DNA of 64,000 nt from Rhodoferax_B sp049316285 (GCF_049316285.1 NZ_JBMOXA010000020.1:24930-88929), one strand, 5' to 3'; shown: positions 17,836 to 26,508, counted from the first letter of the stretch. Notes: generated from the letters alone by a model not told the origin. Program-made: numbers and translations.

Positions 17836-17877
17836 AACACGTCAGACGTGTTGCCTAGAATGACCACAAGTCTGACG
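17836..17877. promoter_or_regulatory. Operator candidates in the regulator/dehydratase divergent region
   Basis: AACACGT (17836-17842), CAG, ACGTGTT (17846-17852) is a perfect inverted repeat with 7-bp arms containing CGTCAGA. About 19 bp on, TCTGACG recurs at 17871-17877, just before the dehydratase start. GntR/FadR operators are short palindromes of this kind. The shared core with the porin promoter region supports one regulon, but binding has not been shown. Confidence 0.55.
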
Positions 17878-17899
17878 ACTGATGTTTAGAAAGAACTTC

Positions 17900-19054
17900 A
17901 TGAAAATTGCAAGCGTTACCGGCACCGAATTCACTTATCCCACCCGCCGCTCGGTGGACAGCGCGGGCCACTCCCACCCCGGCCCCGAAGGTTTGGCCAA
18001 GCTGGCGATGCTGACCATCACCACCGAAGACGGCCACAGCGGCTACGCGTTTGCGCCGGTCGAGGTGATTCGTCCGCACGTGTTGGATGCCTTTGTGCGC
18101 AAAGTGCTGGTGGGGCAAAACGCCTTTCAGCGCGAGCAGCTGTGGCATGGCCTGGAACACTGGCAACGCGGCAGCGCCGGCCAACTGACCGACCGTGGCC
18201 TGGCCGCTGTCGACCAGGCCTTGTGGGACTTGGCCGGCCGCGCCCTGGGTCAGCCGGTGTACCGCCTCATCGGCGGCTACCGCGACAAGGTGCCCGCTTA
18301 CGGCAGCACCATGTGTGGCGACGAGCTGAAGGGCGGCCTCTCGACGCCGGAAGAGTACGGCGCATTTGCCGAAAAGCTGGTGTCGCGCGGCTACAAGGCC
18401 TTGAAGCTGCACACCTGGATGCCCCCGGTGTCGTTTGCGCCCAGCGTCGAGATGGACATCAAAGCCTGCGCCGCTGTACGGGAAGCCGTGGGCCCCAACG
18501 TGCCCTTGATGCTCGACGGCTACCATAACTACAGCCGCATGGACGCGCTGACCATAGGCCGTGCGCTGGAGAAGCTGAATTTCACCTGGTTCGAAGAGAT
18601 GATGAACGAGCAGAGCATGGCGTCGTACAGCTGGCTGGCCGATCAGCTCGATATCCCCATCCTCGGGCCCGAGAGCCTGTCGGGCAAGCACCATAGCCGC
18701 GCCGACTGGGTGAAGGCCGGTGCCTGCGACATTCTGCGTGCCGGTGTACCGGGCGTGGGTGGCATCACACCGACGCTGAAGGTGGCGCATCTGGCCGAAG
18801 CCTTTGGCATGCAGTGTGAAGTGCACGGCAACGGCTCGGCCAACCTGGCTGTGTGTGCCGCCATCAAGAATTGCCGCTGGTACGAGCGTGGCCTGCTGCA
18901 CCCGTTCCTCGACTACGACGAAGTGCCCGCCTACCTGAACACCCTGGCCGACCCTATGGACGCCGAAGGCTACGTGCACCTGTCGCAACTGCCCGGTTTG
19001 GGCGAAGACATCAACTTCGACTACATCGAAGCGCACACCACCAAGAAGTATTGA
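17900..19054 (+). CDS. Enolase-superfamily (mandelate racemase subgroup) sugar-acid dehydratase
   Basis: About 384 residues from ATG 17900 (weak AGAAAG upstream; ATG 17882 is an alternative). Barrel metal ligands are visible as Asp206 (LMLDGYHNY), Glu232 (WFEEMM) and Glu258 (LGPESL). Base/acid residues are K169-x-H171 (LKLHTW) and the His309-Asp277 dyad (CEVHGNG, CDILRAG). This is the mandelate racemase-type acid-sugar dehydratase site, but with KxH instead of KxK. Next to kdgD, a galactarate, glucarate or related aldarate dehydratase giving 5-dehydro-4-deoxyglucarate is the best guess; an aldonate substrate remains possible. Confidence 0.85.
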   Translation: MKIASVTGTEFTYPTRRSVDSAGHSHPGPEGLAKLAMLTITTEDGHSGYAFAPVEVIRPHVLDAFVRKVLVGQNAFQREQLWHGLEHWQRGSAGQLTDRGLAAVDQALWDLAGRALGQPVYRLIGGYRDKVPAYGSTMCGDELKGGLSTPEEYGAFAEKLVSRGYKALKLHTWMPPVSFAPSVEMDIKACAAVREAVGPNVPLMLDGYHNYSRMDALTIGRALEKLNFTWFEEMMNEQSMASYSWLADQLDIPILGPESLSGKHHSRADWVKAGACDILRAGVPGVGGITPTLKVAHLAEAFGMQCEVHGNGSANLAVCAAIKNCRWYERGLLHPFLDYDEVPAYLNTLADPMDAEGYVHLSQLPGLGEDINFDYIEAHTTKKY

Positions 19055-19113
19055 CGCCGGTTGCGGTCACACCAGCCCACACCCGCCAGTCGATTCCGAG
19101 GAGACACGAGTTT

Positions 19114-20754
19114 ATGAACAACAAAAAGTGGCTGCGGCCACTGGCGCTGGCCCTTGCGCTGTGTGCCGGAGCTGCCGCCTTGCAAGCCAAGACGCCGGTC
19201 GACCAGTTGATCGTGGGGTTTAGCATGAACAACCTGCTGTCGCTGGACCCGGCCGCTGCCACCGGCAACGACGTGGTGGAAATCAACGCCAACCTGTACG
19301 ACTACCTGATCGAGCTGGACGCGCAAACGCCCAGCAAAATCCTGCCCGGTCTGGCCGAGCGCTGGAGTGTGTCGCCCGATGGCCGCAGCCTGAACTTCAC
19401 GCTGCGCACGGGTGTCAAGTTCCAGTCCGGCAATCCCTTGACCGCTGAAGACGTGGCCTGGTCGCTGCAGCGTGTGTTGAAGCTCAACCTGGCCATGGCT
19501 TCGCCGTGGAAGAGTTATGGCTTCAGCGCCAAAAACGTCGACAAGGTGGTGCGCGCCACCGATGCGCAAACCCTGGTGATCGACCTGCCCGTGGCCACCG
19601 ACCCGAAGATGGTGCTCTACACCCTGGCCACTTCGGTCAGCGCCGTGGTGCTGGACCGCAAGGTGGTGATGGAAAACGAGAAGAACGGCGACATGGGCAA
19701 CGCCTGGTTGACCACCCACTCGGCCGGCTCGGGCCCGTTTTCGCTGGCGCAGTGGCGCGCCAAAGACACCTTGATCATGAACCGTTTCGACGGCTACTGG
19801 CGCGGCCCGGCGAAGATGAAGCGGGTGGTGATGCGCCACATGACAGAGTCGCAAACCCTGCGCCTGATGCTGGAGCGTGGCGACCTGGACCTGGCCGTTG
19901 GCATGTCGGTGCCCGACCTCGAATCCATGCGCAAGAACCCCGATGTGGTGGTGCAATCCATGCGCCGCGGCACCATGTATTACGTGGCCGTGAGCATGAA
20001 GGATGAAAAGTTTGCCGACCAGCGTGTACGCCTGGCCGTGCGCAAACTCATAGACTACGACGGCATCAACAGCGCCGTGATGACCGACTACGGCGTGCCC
20101 AACCAGCGCCCCGTGCAGCTCGGTTTGCCGGCCACCTTGCCCAGCCCGGGCTACACGCTGGATGTGGCGGGCGCGAAGAAGCTGCTGGCCGAAGCCGGCT
20201 ACCCCAACGGCTTCAAGACCACCATCCGTGTGCTGGCCGATCCGCCGTTCATCAATATCGCCACCAATCTGCAGGCCACCTTGGCGCAGGCGGGCATAGA
20301 GGCGAGTGTGCTTTCGGGCACGGGCAACCAGGTGTATGGCGCCATGCGTGAGCGCAAGTTTGAAATCCTGGTCGGCCGTGGCGGCGGCGGCGTAGAGCCG
20401 CACCCGCATGGCAGCCTGCGTGCGCTGGTGCTGAACCCGAACAACGCCGACGCGGCACGCCTGACCAACTTCCAGGGCTGGCGCACCTCGTTCTTCAGCC
20501 CCGAGCTGAACGCCTTGATTGGCAAGGCCGAAGTCGAGCGCGACGAAGCCAAACAAATGGCCGACTACCAAGAGGTGCAGCGTGTGTATGACCAGCAGGT
20601 CGGCGCCATCCAGCCGATCTCGCAGATGGTTGACACCGTGGTGGTGCGCAAGGATTTGCGCAACTACCAAGGCCACCCGTCGGCCACCACACGGCTGCGT
20701 GATGTGTTCAAGCAGCGTGGCGATGCTGTAGCCGCTGGCACGACCGGGGGCTGA
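19114..20754 (+). CDS. ABC transporter substrate-binding protein, family 5 (peptide/nickel/oligosaccharide type)
   Basis: 546 residues from ATG 19114, with GAGGAGA at 19098-19104. The signal peptide runs to about residue 27 (ALCAGAAALQA|KT). The mature protein follows the DppA/OppA plan: LYDYLIELD, GLAERWSVSPDGRSLNFTLR, GVKFQSGNPLTAEDVAWSL, GSGPFSLAQW and RLAVRKLIDYDGIN. It is the periplasmic receptor for the four downstream transporter genes. The family mostly binds peptides, but members next to sugar-acid genes bind saccharides or other solutes, and the context here argues for an aldarate or its lactone. Confidence 0.93.
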   Translation: MNNKKWLRPLALALALCAGAAALQAKTPVDQLIVGFSMNNLLSLDPAAATGNDVVEINANLYDYLIELDAQTPSKILPGLAERWSVSPDGRSLNFTLRTGVKFQSGNPLTAEDVAWSLQRVLKLNLAMASPWKSYGFSAKNVDKVVRATDAQTLVIDLPVATDPKMVLYTLATSVSAVVLDRKVVMENEKNGDMGNAWLTTHSAGSGPFSLAQWRAKDTLIMNRFDGYWRGPAKMKRVVMRHMTESQTLRLMLERGDLDLAVGMSVPDLESMRKNPDVVVQSMRRGTMYYVAVSMKDEKFADQRVRLAVRKLIDYDGINSAVMTDYGVPNQRPVQLGLPATLPSPGYTLDVAGAKKLLAEAGYPNGFKTTIRVLADPPFINIATNLQATLAQAGIEASVLSGTGNQVYGAMRERKFEILVGRGGGGVEPHPHGSLRALVLNPNNADAARLTNFQGWRTSFFSPELNALIGKAEVERDEAKQMADYQEVQRVYDQQVGAIQPISQMVDTVVVRKDLRNYQGHPSATTRLRDVFKQRGDAVAAGTTGG

Positions 20755-20758
20755 TGTG

Positions 20759-21799
20759 ATGGAGAAAACCTTGTCCTCATTTTTCACCGCTGCGCGTATG
20801 CAGGCCATTGGCAAACGTGCGATGAGCGTGGTGCTGACCCTGCTGGGCCTGCTGCTGCTGACCTTTGTGATCGGCCGCGTGATGCCGCTAGACCCGGTGT
20901 TGTCCATCGTCGGCCCCGATGCCGACAAATCCACCTACGACCAGGTCTACAAACAGCTGGGCCTGGACCGGCCGCTGACCACGCAGTTTGGCTACTACCT
21001 GCGCGACCTGCTGCAGGGCGACCTGGGCAAAGCCATGCTCACCGGCCACAAGGTGACCGACGATCTGGTCCGGGTGCTGCCGGCCACTGTGGAGCTGGCC
21101 ACCATGGCGATCCTGCTGGGCACCTGTGTGGGCATTCCGCTGGGCGTGTTTGCCGCCACGCGCCGTGGCCGCCTGGCCGACCACGTGGTGCGGGTGATCA
21201 GCCTGTTTGGTTATTCCACACCGGTGTTCTGGTTCGGCATGATGGGCTTGCTGGTGTTCTATGCCTGGCTGGGCTGGGCCGGTGGTGCCGGGCGTGTGGA
21301 CCTGGCGTTTGACGGCATCGTGCCCACCCGCACCGGCTTGCTGCTGATCGATTCGCTGCTCGCGGGCGACTGGGAAGTGTTCCGCAGCGCGCTGAAGTTC
21401 CTGATCCTGCCGGCGTGTATCTTGGGCCTGCATTCCATGGCCTACATCAGCCGCATGACGCGCAGCTTCATGCTGGCACAGCTGTCGCAGGAGTACATCA
21501 CCACCGCGCGGGTCAAGGGTTTGTCGGAACGCGGTGTGGTCTGGCAGCACGCGTTTCGCAACATCCTGGTGCAGTTGCTGACCATCGTCGCATTGGCCTA
21601 CGGCAGCTTGCTGGAAGGTGCGGTGCTGATCGAGACCGTGTTTGCCTGGCCCGGCTTTGGCCAATACCTCACCAGCAGTTTGCTGCTGGGCGACATGAAC
21701 GCCGTGATGGGTTGTGTGCTGGTCGTAGGGGTGATCTTCATCACGCTGAACCTGCTGTCCGACGCCATGTACCAAGTCCTTGACCCGAGAACACGCTGA
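20759..21799 (+). CDS. ABC transporter permease, DppB type
   Basis: 346 residues from ATG 20759 (GTG 20756 possible; GGGGG just upstream serves as ribosome-binding region). It has a DppB/OppB-type permease arrangement with about six membrane spans: VVLTLLGLLLLTFVIGRVMPLDPV at the N-terminus, the periplasmic loop LGLDRPLTTQFGYYLRDLLQGDLG, and the EAA-type cytoplasmic loop ARVKGLSERGVVWQHAFRN. The stop and the next start overlap (TGATG). Confidence 0.93.
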   Translation: MEKTLSSFFTAARMQAIGKRAMSVVLTLLGLLLLTFVIGRVMPLDPVLSIVGPDADKSTYDQVYKQLGLDRPLTTQFGYYLRDLLQGDLGKAMLTGHKVTDDLVRVLPATVELATMAILLGTCVGIPLGVFAATRRGRLADHVVRVISLFGYSTPVFWFGMMGLLVFYAWLGWAGGAGRVDLAFDGIVPTRTGLLLIDSLLAGDWEVFRSALKFLILPACILGLHSMAYISRMTRSFMLAQLSQEYITTARVKGLSERGVVWQHAFRNILVQLLTIVALAYGSLLEGAVLIETVFAWPGFGQYLTSSLLLGDMNAVMGCVLVVGVIFITLNLLSDAMYQVLDPRTR

Positions 21800-22695
21800 T
21801 GGCTTCCTCCACTCTGACCCGCTATTCCGAAACGCCCGAGTCGGCCACCCAGGCGCTGCTGCTCAGCCTGCGCCAGGGGCTGCGCCGCCTGATGCACAAC
21901 CCCATGACGGTGGCCGGCCTGGTGGTCGTGGCGCTGTTGCTGCTGGTGGCCTTGTTCGCCCCGTGGATCGCCACACACAACCCGCTGGAGCAAAACCTCA
22001 AGCAGGCGCTGCAGGCGCCGTCGTCGGCACACTGGTTTGGCACCGATGAATACGGCCGCGATGTGTTCAGCCGGCTGGTGCACGGCTCGCGCATCTCGCT
22101 CTACATCATCACCCTGGTGACGGTGATCGTCGGTCCCGTGGGCCTGGCGGTGGGCAGCATGGCCGGCTACTTTGGTGGCTGGGTAGACAACCTGTTCATG
22201 CGCATCACCGACATCTTCATCTCGTTTCCCAGCCTGGTGTTGGCGCTGGCCTTTGTGGCCGCGCTGGGCCCCGGCCTGGACCACGCGGTGATCGCGATAG
22301 CGCTGACCGCCTGGCCACCGATTGCGCGGCTGGCGCGGGCCGAAACCCTGTCGCTGCGCCATGCCGATTACGTGGTGGCGGCGCAGTTGCAAGGCGCATC
22401 GTCGGCGCGCATCTTGTTGCGCTACATCGTGCCCATGCTGCTGTCGTCGGTGGTGGTGCGTTTGACCATGAACATGGCCGCCGTGATCCTGACGGCTGCC
22501 GGCCTGGGCTTTCTGGGCCTGGGCGCACAGCCGCCCTTGCCCGAGTGGGGCGCGATGATTTCCAGCGGCCGGCGCTACATGATCGAGTGCTGGTGGCTGG
22601 TGGCCGCACCCGGCGCCGCCATCATGCTGGTGAGCCTGGCGTTCAACCTGTTGGGCGACGGCTTGCGCGACGTGCTCGACCCACGCAGCGAATGA
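21799..22695 (+). CDS. ABC transporter permease, DppC type
   Basis: 298 residues. An N-terminal cytoplasmic segment is followed by the first span (VAGLVVVALLLLVALFAPWIA) and the family marker HWFGTDEYGRDVFSRLVHGSRISL. Further spans follow, with an EAA loop ADYVVAAQLQGASSARILLRYI and the terminal GDGLRDVLDPR. It pairs with the preceding permease to form the transmembrane channel. Confidence 0.94.
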   Translation: MASSTLTRYSETPESATQALLLSLRQGLRRLMHNPMTVAGLVVVALLLLVALFAPWIATHNPLEQNLKQALQAPSSAHWFGTDEYGRDVFSRLVHGSRISLYIITLVTVIVGPVGLAVGSMAGYFGGWVDNLFMRITDIFISFPSLVLALAFVAALGPGLDHAVIAIALTAWPPIARLARAETLSLRHADYVVAAQLQGASSARILLRYIVPMLLSSVVVRLTMNMAAVILTAAGLGFLGLGAQPPLPEWGAMISSGRRYMIECWWLVAAPGAAIMLVSLAFNLLGDGLRDVLDPRSE

Positions 22696-22700
22696 GGACC

Positions 22701-23573
22701 ATGAACATGCAAAACCCTCCTGCCGCAGCATCGGTTGTGGCCCCCAAGCTGCAAGTCGAAGACCTGCACATCCACTTCGCCACACCCGAGGGGCCTATGC
22801 ACGCCGTGCGTGGTGTGTCGTTCAACCTGGCGCGTGAAAAGCTGGCGATTGTGGGTGAGTCCGGTTCGGGCAAATCCACCGTGGGCCGAGCGCTGCTCAA
22901 GCTGCACCCGCGCAGCGCCAAGATCGAAGCACGCAAGTTGGCGTTTGACGGCATCGACCTGTTGAACGCCAGCCCCAAGGCCATGCAGAAGATTCGCGGC
23001 CAACGCATGTCCATGATCATGCAGGACCCCAAGTATTCGCTGAACCCGGTGGTGCGTGTAGGCCAGCAAATTGCCGAGGCCTATCTGGCGCACCACGACG
23101 TGCCGCGTGCCGAGGCTTACGAGCGCACCATGGTCATGCTGGAATCGGTGCGTATCCGCGACCCGCAGCGGGTGTTCAACCTCTACCCGCACGAGGTGTC
23201 GGGCGGCATGGGCCAGCGCATCATGATCGCCATGATGCTCATCACCGAGCCCGAGATTCTGATTGCCGACGAACCTACTTCGGCACTTGACGTGTCGGTG
23301 CGGCTGCAGGTGCTGGCGGTGCTGGATGAATTGGTGAGCCAGCGCGGCCTGGGGCTGCTGTTCATCAGCCACGACCTGAACATGGTGCGCCACTTCTGCG
23401 ACCGCGTGTTGGTGATGTATGCCGGCCGGGTGGTCGAGAGCATCGCCGCCGCCGACCTGGACCATGCCGAGCACCCCTATACCCGTGGCCTGCTCAGCGC
23501 CTTGCCTAGCCTGGACCAGCGCCGCAAGCGCCTGCCGGTGTTGCAGCGCGACCCGTCCTGGCTCACCAGCTAA
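22701..23573 (+). CDS. ABC transporter ATP-binding protein, DppD type
   Basis: About 290 residues. In-frame ATGs at 22692, 22701 and 22707 compete; GAGGA at 22694-22698 best serves 22707 or 22701. Walker A is GESGSGKST, the Q-loop follows, the signature is VSGGMGQR, and Walker B is LIADEPTSALD. The C-terminal region has HPYTRGLLSALPSL, the oligopeptide-transport tail motif. The signature reads SGGMG rather than SGGQ, as is common in DppD proteins. Confidence 0.92.
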   Translation: MNMQNPPAAASVVAPKLQVEDLHIHFATPEGPMHAVRGVSFNLAREKLAIVGESGSGKSTVGRALLKLHPRSAKIEARKLAFDGIDLLNASPKAMQKIRGQRMSMIMQDPKYSLNPVVRVGQQIAEAYLAHHDVPRAEAYERTMVMLESVRIRDPQRVFNLYPHEVSGGMGQRIMIAMMLITEPEILIADEPTSALDVSVRLQVLAVLDELVSQRGLGLLFISHDLNMVRHFCDRVLVMYAGRVVESIAAADLDHAEHPYTRGLLSALPSLDQRRKRLPVLQRDPSWLTS

Positions 23574-23604
23574 ATCACCCGCAAAAGCGACCCAAGGATC
23601 CAGC

Positions 23605-24369
23605 ATGGAAATGATAGACGTCAAGGCATTGAACCTGGCCTTTGGCTCCGCCAAGGTGCTCAACGATGTGAATCTGCAGGTGCGCACGGGCCAATCGTTT
23701 GGCCTGGTGGGCGAGTCGGGTTCAGGCAAAACCACGGTGCTGCGCTGTCTGGCCGGCCAATACACCCACTGGACCGGCAGCGCCGAAATGGCCGGGCGCG
23801 CGCTCACACACAAGCTGGATCGTTCGCGTTGCCGTGAAGTGCAAATGGTGTTTCAAGACCCCTACGGCTCACTCCATCCGCGCCACACCATACACACCGT
23901 GCTGGCCGAGCCGCTGCGCATCCACGGCATAGGTGATCAGCGCGAGCGCATCGAAAGCATTCTGGGCAAGGTGGGGCTGAACAGCAGCTTTCGCTTCCGT
24001 TACCCGCACCAGTTGTCTGGCGGCCAACGCCAGCGTGTGGCGATTGCGCGCGCGCTGATTCTGGAGCCACGTGTGTTGCTGCTCGACGAGCCCACGTCGG
24101 CGCTCGACGTCTCGGTGCAGGCCGAGATCCTGAACCTGCTGGCCGAGTTGCGCGAGCGCGATGGACTCACCTACCTGATGGTGACACACGACCTGGGTGT
24201 GGTGGCGCATCTTTGTGACCAGGTGGCGGTGATGCAGCAGGGCCGCATTGTCGAAACCTTGTCGGTCGACGCTTTGTGTGCCGATCAAGCGCAGCACCCC
24301 TATACCCGCATGCTGGTCAACGCCACACGCAACCATGGGCACACCATGGAAGAGGCTGCCACGGTCTAG
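23605..24369 (+). CDS. ABC transporter ATP-binding protein, DppF type
   Basis: 254 residues, start ATG 23605 with AAGGA at 23594-23598. Walker A GESGSGKTT, Q-loop MVFQDPYGSLHPRHTI, signature LSGGQRQRVAIARAL and Walker B LLLDEPTSALDVS are all intact. It ends HPYTRMLVNAT. It forms the ATPase heterodimer with the preceding gene; 31 bp separate them. Confidence 0.93.
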   Translation: MEMIDVKALNLAFGSAKVLNDVNLQVRTGQSFGLVGESGSGKTTVLRCLAGQYTHWTGSAEMAGRALTHKLDRSRCREVQMVFQDPYGSLHPRHTIHTVLAEPLRIHGIGDQRERIESILGKVGLNSSFRFRYPHQLSGGQRQRVAIARALILEPRVLLLDEPTSALDVSVQAEILNLLAELRERDGLTYLMVTHDLGVVAHLCDQVAVMQQGRIVETLSVDALCADQAQHPYTRMLVNATRNHGHTMEEAATV

Positions 24370-24448
24370 CTGTAGCCGCCCACATAGCGGACTCCAAGGC
24401 GGCGCCAGACCGCTGCGCCGCGAAGATTTTCTAACCCCGGAGACAACC

Positions 24449-25354
24449 ATGCTGAACCGCCGCCGCGTTCTCGCGGCTTCCCTTGCCGCGCCCTTTGCAT
24501 CCCATCTGCCCCTGGTCAGTGCGGCCGAAACCGCGCCGCTGCTCATCGATTCCCACGTGCACGTCTGGAAGCGCGATCCGGCCTTTCCGTTCGCGCAAGG
24601 CCGCAAGCCACCCGAGTTTGATGCGTCTGCCGAGATGCTGCTGGCGCTGATGCAGGCCAACGGCGTGTCGCGCACGGTGATCGTGCAGGTGATCCACTAC
24701 CGTTGGGACAACAGCTACCTGGCCGATGTGCTGAAGCGCTACCCGGACAAGTTTCAGGGCATCTGCCGCGTCAACCCCGAGGACCCGGCGGCGCCCGATC
24801 ACCTGAGCCGGCTCACCTTGGAGCAAGGCTTTCGTGGTGTGCGCCTGAGCCCATCCGACCAGGCCGACGGCGACTGGATTCGTGGTCCGCTGATGCCACC
24901 CTTGTGGCGCCGTTGTGCCGAGTTGAAGGTGCCTATGACCATTTTGGCTTCGCCACAACGCATGGCCGACCTGGTGCCCTTGATCGAGCAGAACCCCGAC
25001 CTGACCGTGGTAATAGACCACATGGCCGACGCGCTGCCTGACCAGCCGCAGCAGCTCGAGGCATTGCTTGCGCTGGCGCGTTTCCCCAAGGTGTTTGTGA
25101 AGATCTCGCATGTGCCGCGTTTGTCGAAACAGGCCTATCCCTACGCCGATGCGTTCGACCAGGTGAAACGTGTGATAGACCGCTTTGGCGCGGGCCGCTG
25201 CATGTGGGGCACCGACTGGCCAATCTCGCTGAGCGAGTTGCCTTACGACAGGATGGTGGCGGTGTACCGCGACAACCTGGGCTTTTTGTCGGCCAGCGAT
25301 AGACAGCAGATCTTGTCGGGCACGGTGCAGAAGATCTGGCCGTTCGGGCTCTGA
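24449..25354 (+). CDS. Exported amidohydrolase-family protein (lactonase/aldarolactone isomerase-like)
   Basis: 301 residues from ATG 24449 with GGAG at 24439-24442. The N-terminus (MLNRRRVLAASLAAPFASHL...SAA) resembles a twin-arginine signal. A metal-dependent TIM-barrel hydrolase of the amidohydrolase_2 family follows: IDSHVHVW (His36, His38), IDHMAD and the terminal GTDWPIS with the catalytic Asp. Relatives include 2-pyrone-4,6-dicarboxylate lactonase, L-rhamnonolactonase and D-galactarolactone isomerase. At the end of an aldarate operon, opening or isomerising a sugar-acid lactone, possibly in the periplasm, is the natural guess. Confidence 0.82.
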   Translation: MLNRRRVLAASLAAPFASHLPLVSAAETAPLLIDSHVHVWKRDPAFPFAQGRKPPEFDASAEMLLALMQANGVSRTVIVQVIHYRWDNSYLADVLKRYPDKFQGICRVNPEDPAAPDHLSRLTLEQGFRGVRLSPSDQADGDWIRGPLMPPLWRRCAELKVPMTILASPQRMADLVPLIEQNPDLTVVIDHMADALPDQPQQLEALLALARFPKVFVKISHVPRLSKQAYPYADAFDQVKRVIDRFGAGRCMWGTDWPISLSELPYDRMVAVYRDNLGFLSASDRQQILSGTVQKIWPFGL

Positions 25355-25362
25355 ACTGGCTT

Positions 25363-25385
25363 AAAAAAGCCCGCTGAAAGCGGGC
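25363..25385 (-). terminator. Rho-independent terminator (minus-strand transcript)
   Basis: Read on the minus strand: GCCCGCT, loop TTC, AGCGGGC, then TTTTTT. It would end transcripts of the 25428-25754 gene. The plus-strand side lacks a T-run after the stem. Confidence 0.8.
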
Positions 25386-25427
25386 AAGAACCGACGCGAG
25401 AGAGGGAGGGAGGATTTCAACGTCGGT

Positions 25428-25754
25428 TCAGATCAGCATCAGGCGCCATTGGGCCGCGAGGTACAACCGTTGCGGGATGGAGATGTTCATCTGCTGCCGG
25501 GTTTTGGCAACAGGCGCATTCGGTGGTGCCTTGTGGTCAATAAAATCTACCGCGGCCATCAACTCGCGGGTCTCAATCCAGTGAGAGCCCGGACCGTAAA
25601 GCTTGTTGGACGCGTTGCACAGCAAGCGCATATTCAACGCCGACTCTTTGGTTTCTTCTTCCCAGCCGCTGTAAGAGGGCGTGCTGTAAATGTGCGCCGA
25701 TGGATGGACAGCGCTGGGCAGCCAACAGATTCGTACTTGTTGCATGGTGTTCAC
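25428..25754 (-). CDS. Hypothetical protein, about 108 aa
   Basis: A possible start is ATG 25754 or ATG 25745. The product has no signal peptide or membrane span. The composition looks natural (SGWEEETKESALNMRLLCNA, GPGSHWIETRELMAAVDFID), and a good terminator follows on the same strand, which supports expression. No family is recognised. It lies in the low-GC pocket left of tRNA-Leu, so it may be accessory. Confidence 0.5.
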   Translation of the reverse strand: MNTMQQVRICWLPSAVHPSAHIYSTPSYSGWEEETKESALNMRLLCNASNKLYGPGSHWIETRELMAAVDFIDHKAPPNAPVAKTRQQMNISIPQRLYLAAQWRLMLI

Positions 25755-26085
25755 GCGCGGGCTGTTGTGACCGGCCCACTATACGAATGAGCTCAGAAAA
25801 AAGTGCAAGCCGCCTGCTTATTCGTTTGTAGGCGCGTGCGCACAACAAACATGTATTTGCGCTGCTTCTCATCAAGAGGACGGGCGCAGGAAGGCTGCAT
25901 TCGAAAACCAACTGCATCACCGGTTGAAGCGGGTTGATGAGGCTTTTTCGCGTCGATGGATGTGGATTGCGCTACTGCTCCCAGTGATCCTTGGCGCGGC
26001 TGCCATAGAGGCTCTGATGTGGCGTCTTCATTTCGGGTTCAATGTCTAAGCCTGAACCTAATTGGATCCCATGATGGACCACGAC
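25755..26085. other. Intergenic stretch with one candidate micro-ORF
   Basis: 331 bp without a recognised gene. On the plus strand, a TTG-initiated frame at 25924-26049 encodes 41 residues with one clear membrane segment (WMWIALLLPVILGAAAIEALMW), ending FNV and stop. The frame is open, but without a good start, back to 25771. It has no clear ribosome-binding site. It could be a small membrane protein or the tail of a decayed gene. Confidence 0.3.
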
Positions 26086-26451
26086 TCAGCGTGGCTCCGC
26101 CCAGCCATTAAGCTTTTCAGCGCGATCAAATTGGGCGCGACCCGCTTCAGGATATTCCCATACGGAAAAAAAACCGTAAGCGTTCACCTTGGTTGGCTCC
26201 CCTAAAAGAGAGCGCACATCGCTATCAGTCATGCCCCGCTTTAGCGCGCGCCAATTTTCTCTTTGTCGCCAACCTTCCGCCTGGTTGATGACGGGCTTTG
26301 GGCTCGGTGAAGGAGACGCGGCCCGCATCTGTTGCCTTTCAAGCTGATTTACGCGTTCCTCTAACTGGCGAACGCGCTCTTCAAGCGACTGCGCGGACGC
26401 AACGGTGAAAAGCAGTAGACCCAAAGCGATGCCGGTTAAACGTTTGATCAT
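26086..26451 (-). CDS. Exported protein with coiled coil and BamE/SmpA-like domain
   Basis: 121 residues from ATG 26451, preceded by AAGGA about 8 nt upstream; a longer frame to 26478 exists but loses the signal position. The signal peptide is MIKRLTGIALGLLLFTVASAQ. A short heptad coiled coil follows (LEERVRQLEERVNQLERQQ), then a PSPSPSP linker. The C-terminal LKRGMTDSDVRSLLGEPTKVN...GFFSVWEYPE is the helix-strand pattern of SmpA/OmlA (BamE-like) domains. A periplasmic or envelope role is likely; the partner is unknown. Confidence 0.75.
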   Translation of the reverse strand: MIKRLTGIALGLLLFTVASAQSLEERVRQLEERVNQLERQQMRAASPSPSPKPVINQAEGWRQRENWRALKRGMTDSDVRSLLGEPTKVNAYGFFSVWEYPEAGRAQFDRAEKLNGWAEPR

Positions 26452-26508
26452 TCTGGCGTCCTTCTCTATACGGCTCATCCAGGCCTGCCATCAGCAGCGC
26501 CTGGTGCA

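Noticed and set aside
19021..20934. 637-codon minus-strand open frame
   Set aside because: Antisense to the family 5 binding protein gene, which has a signal peptide, ribosome-binding site and domain match.
25573..25920. 115-codon minus-strand frame overlapping the 108-aa hypothetical gene
   Set aside because: It overlaps in another frame; the 108-aa frame lies closer to the terminator and has more natural composition.
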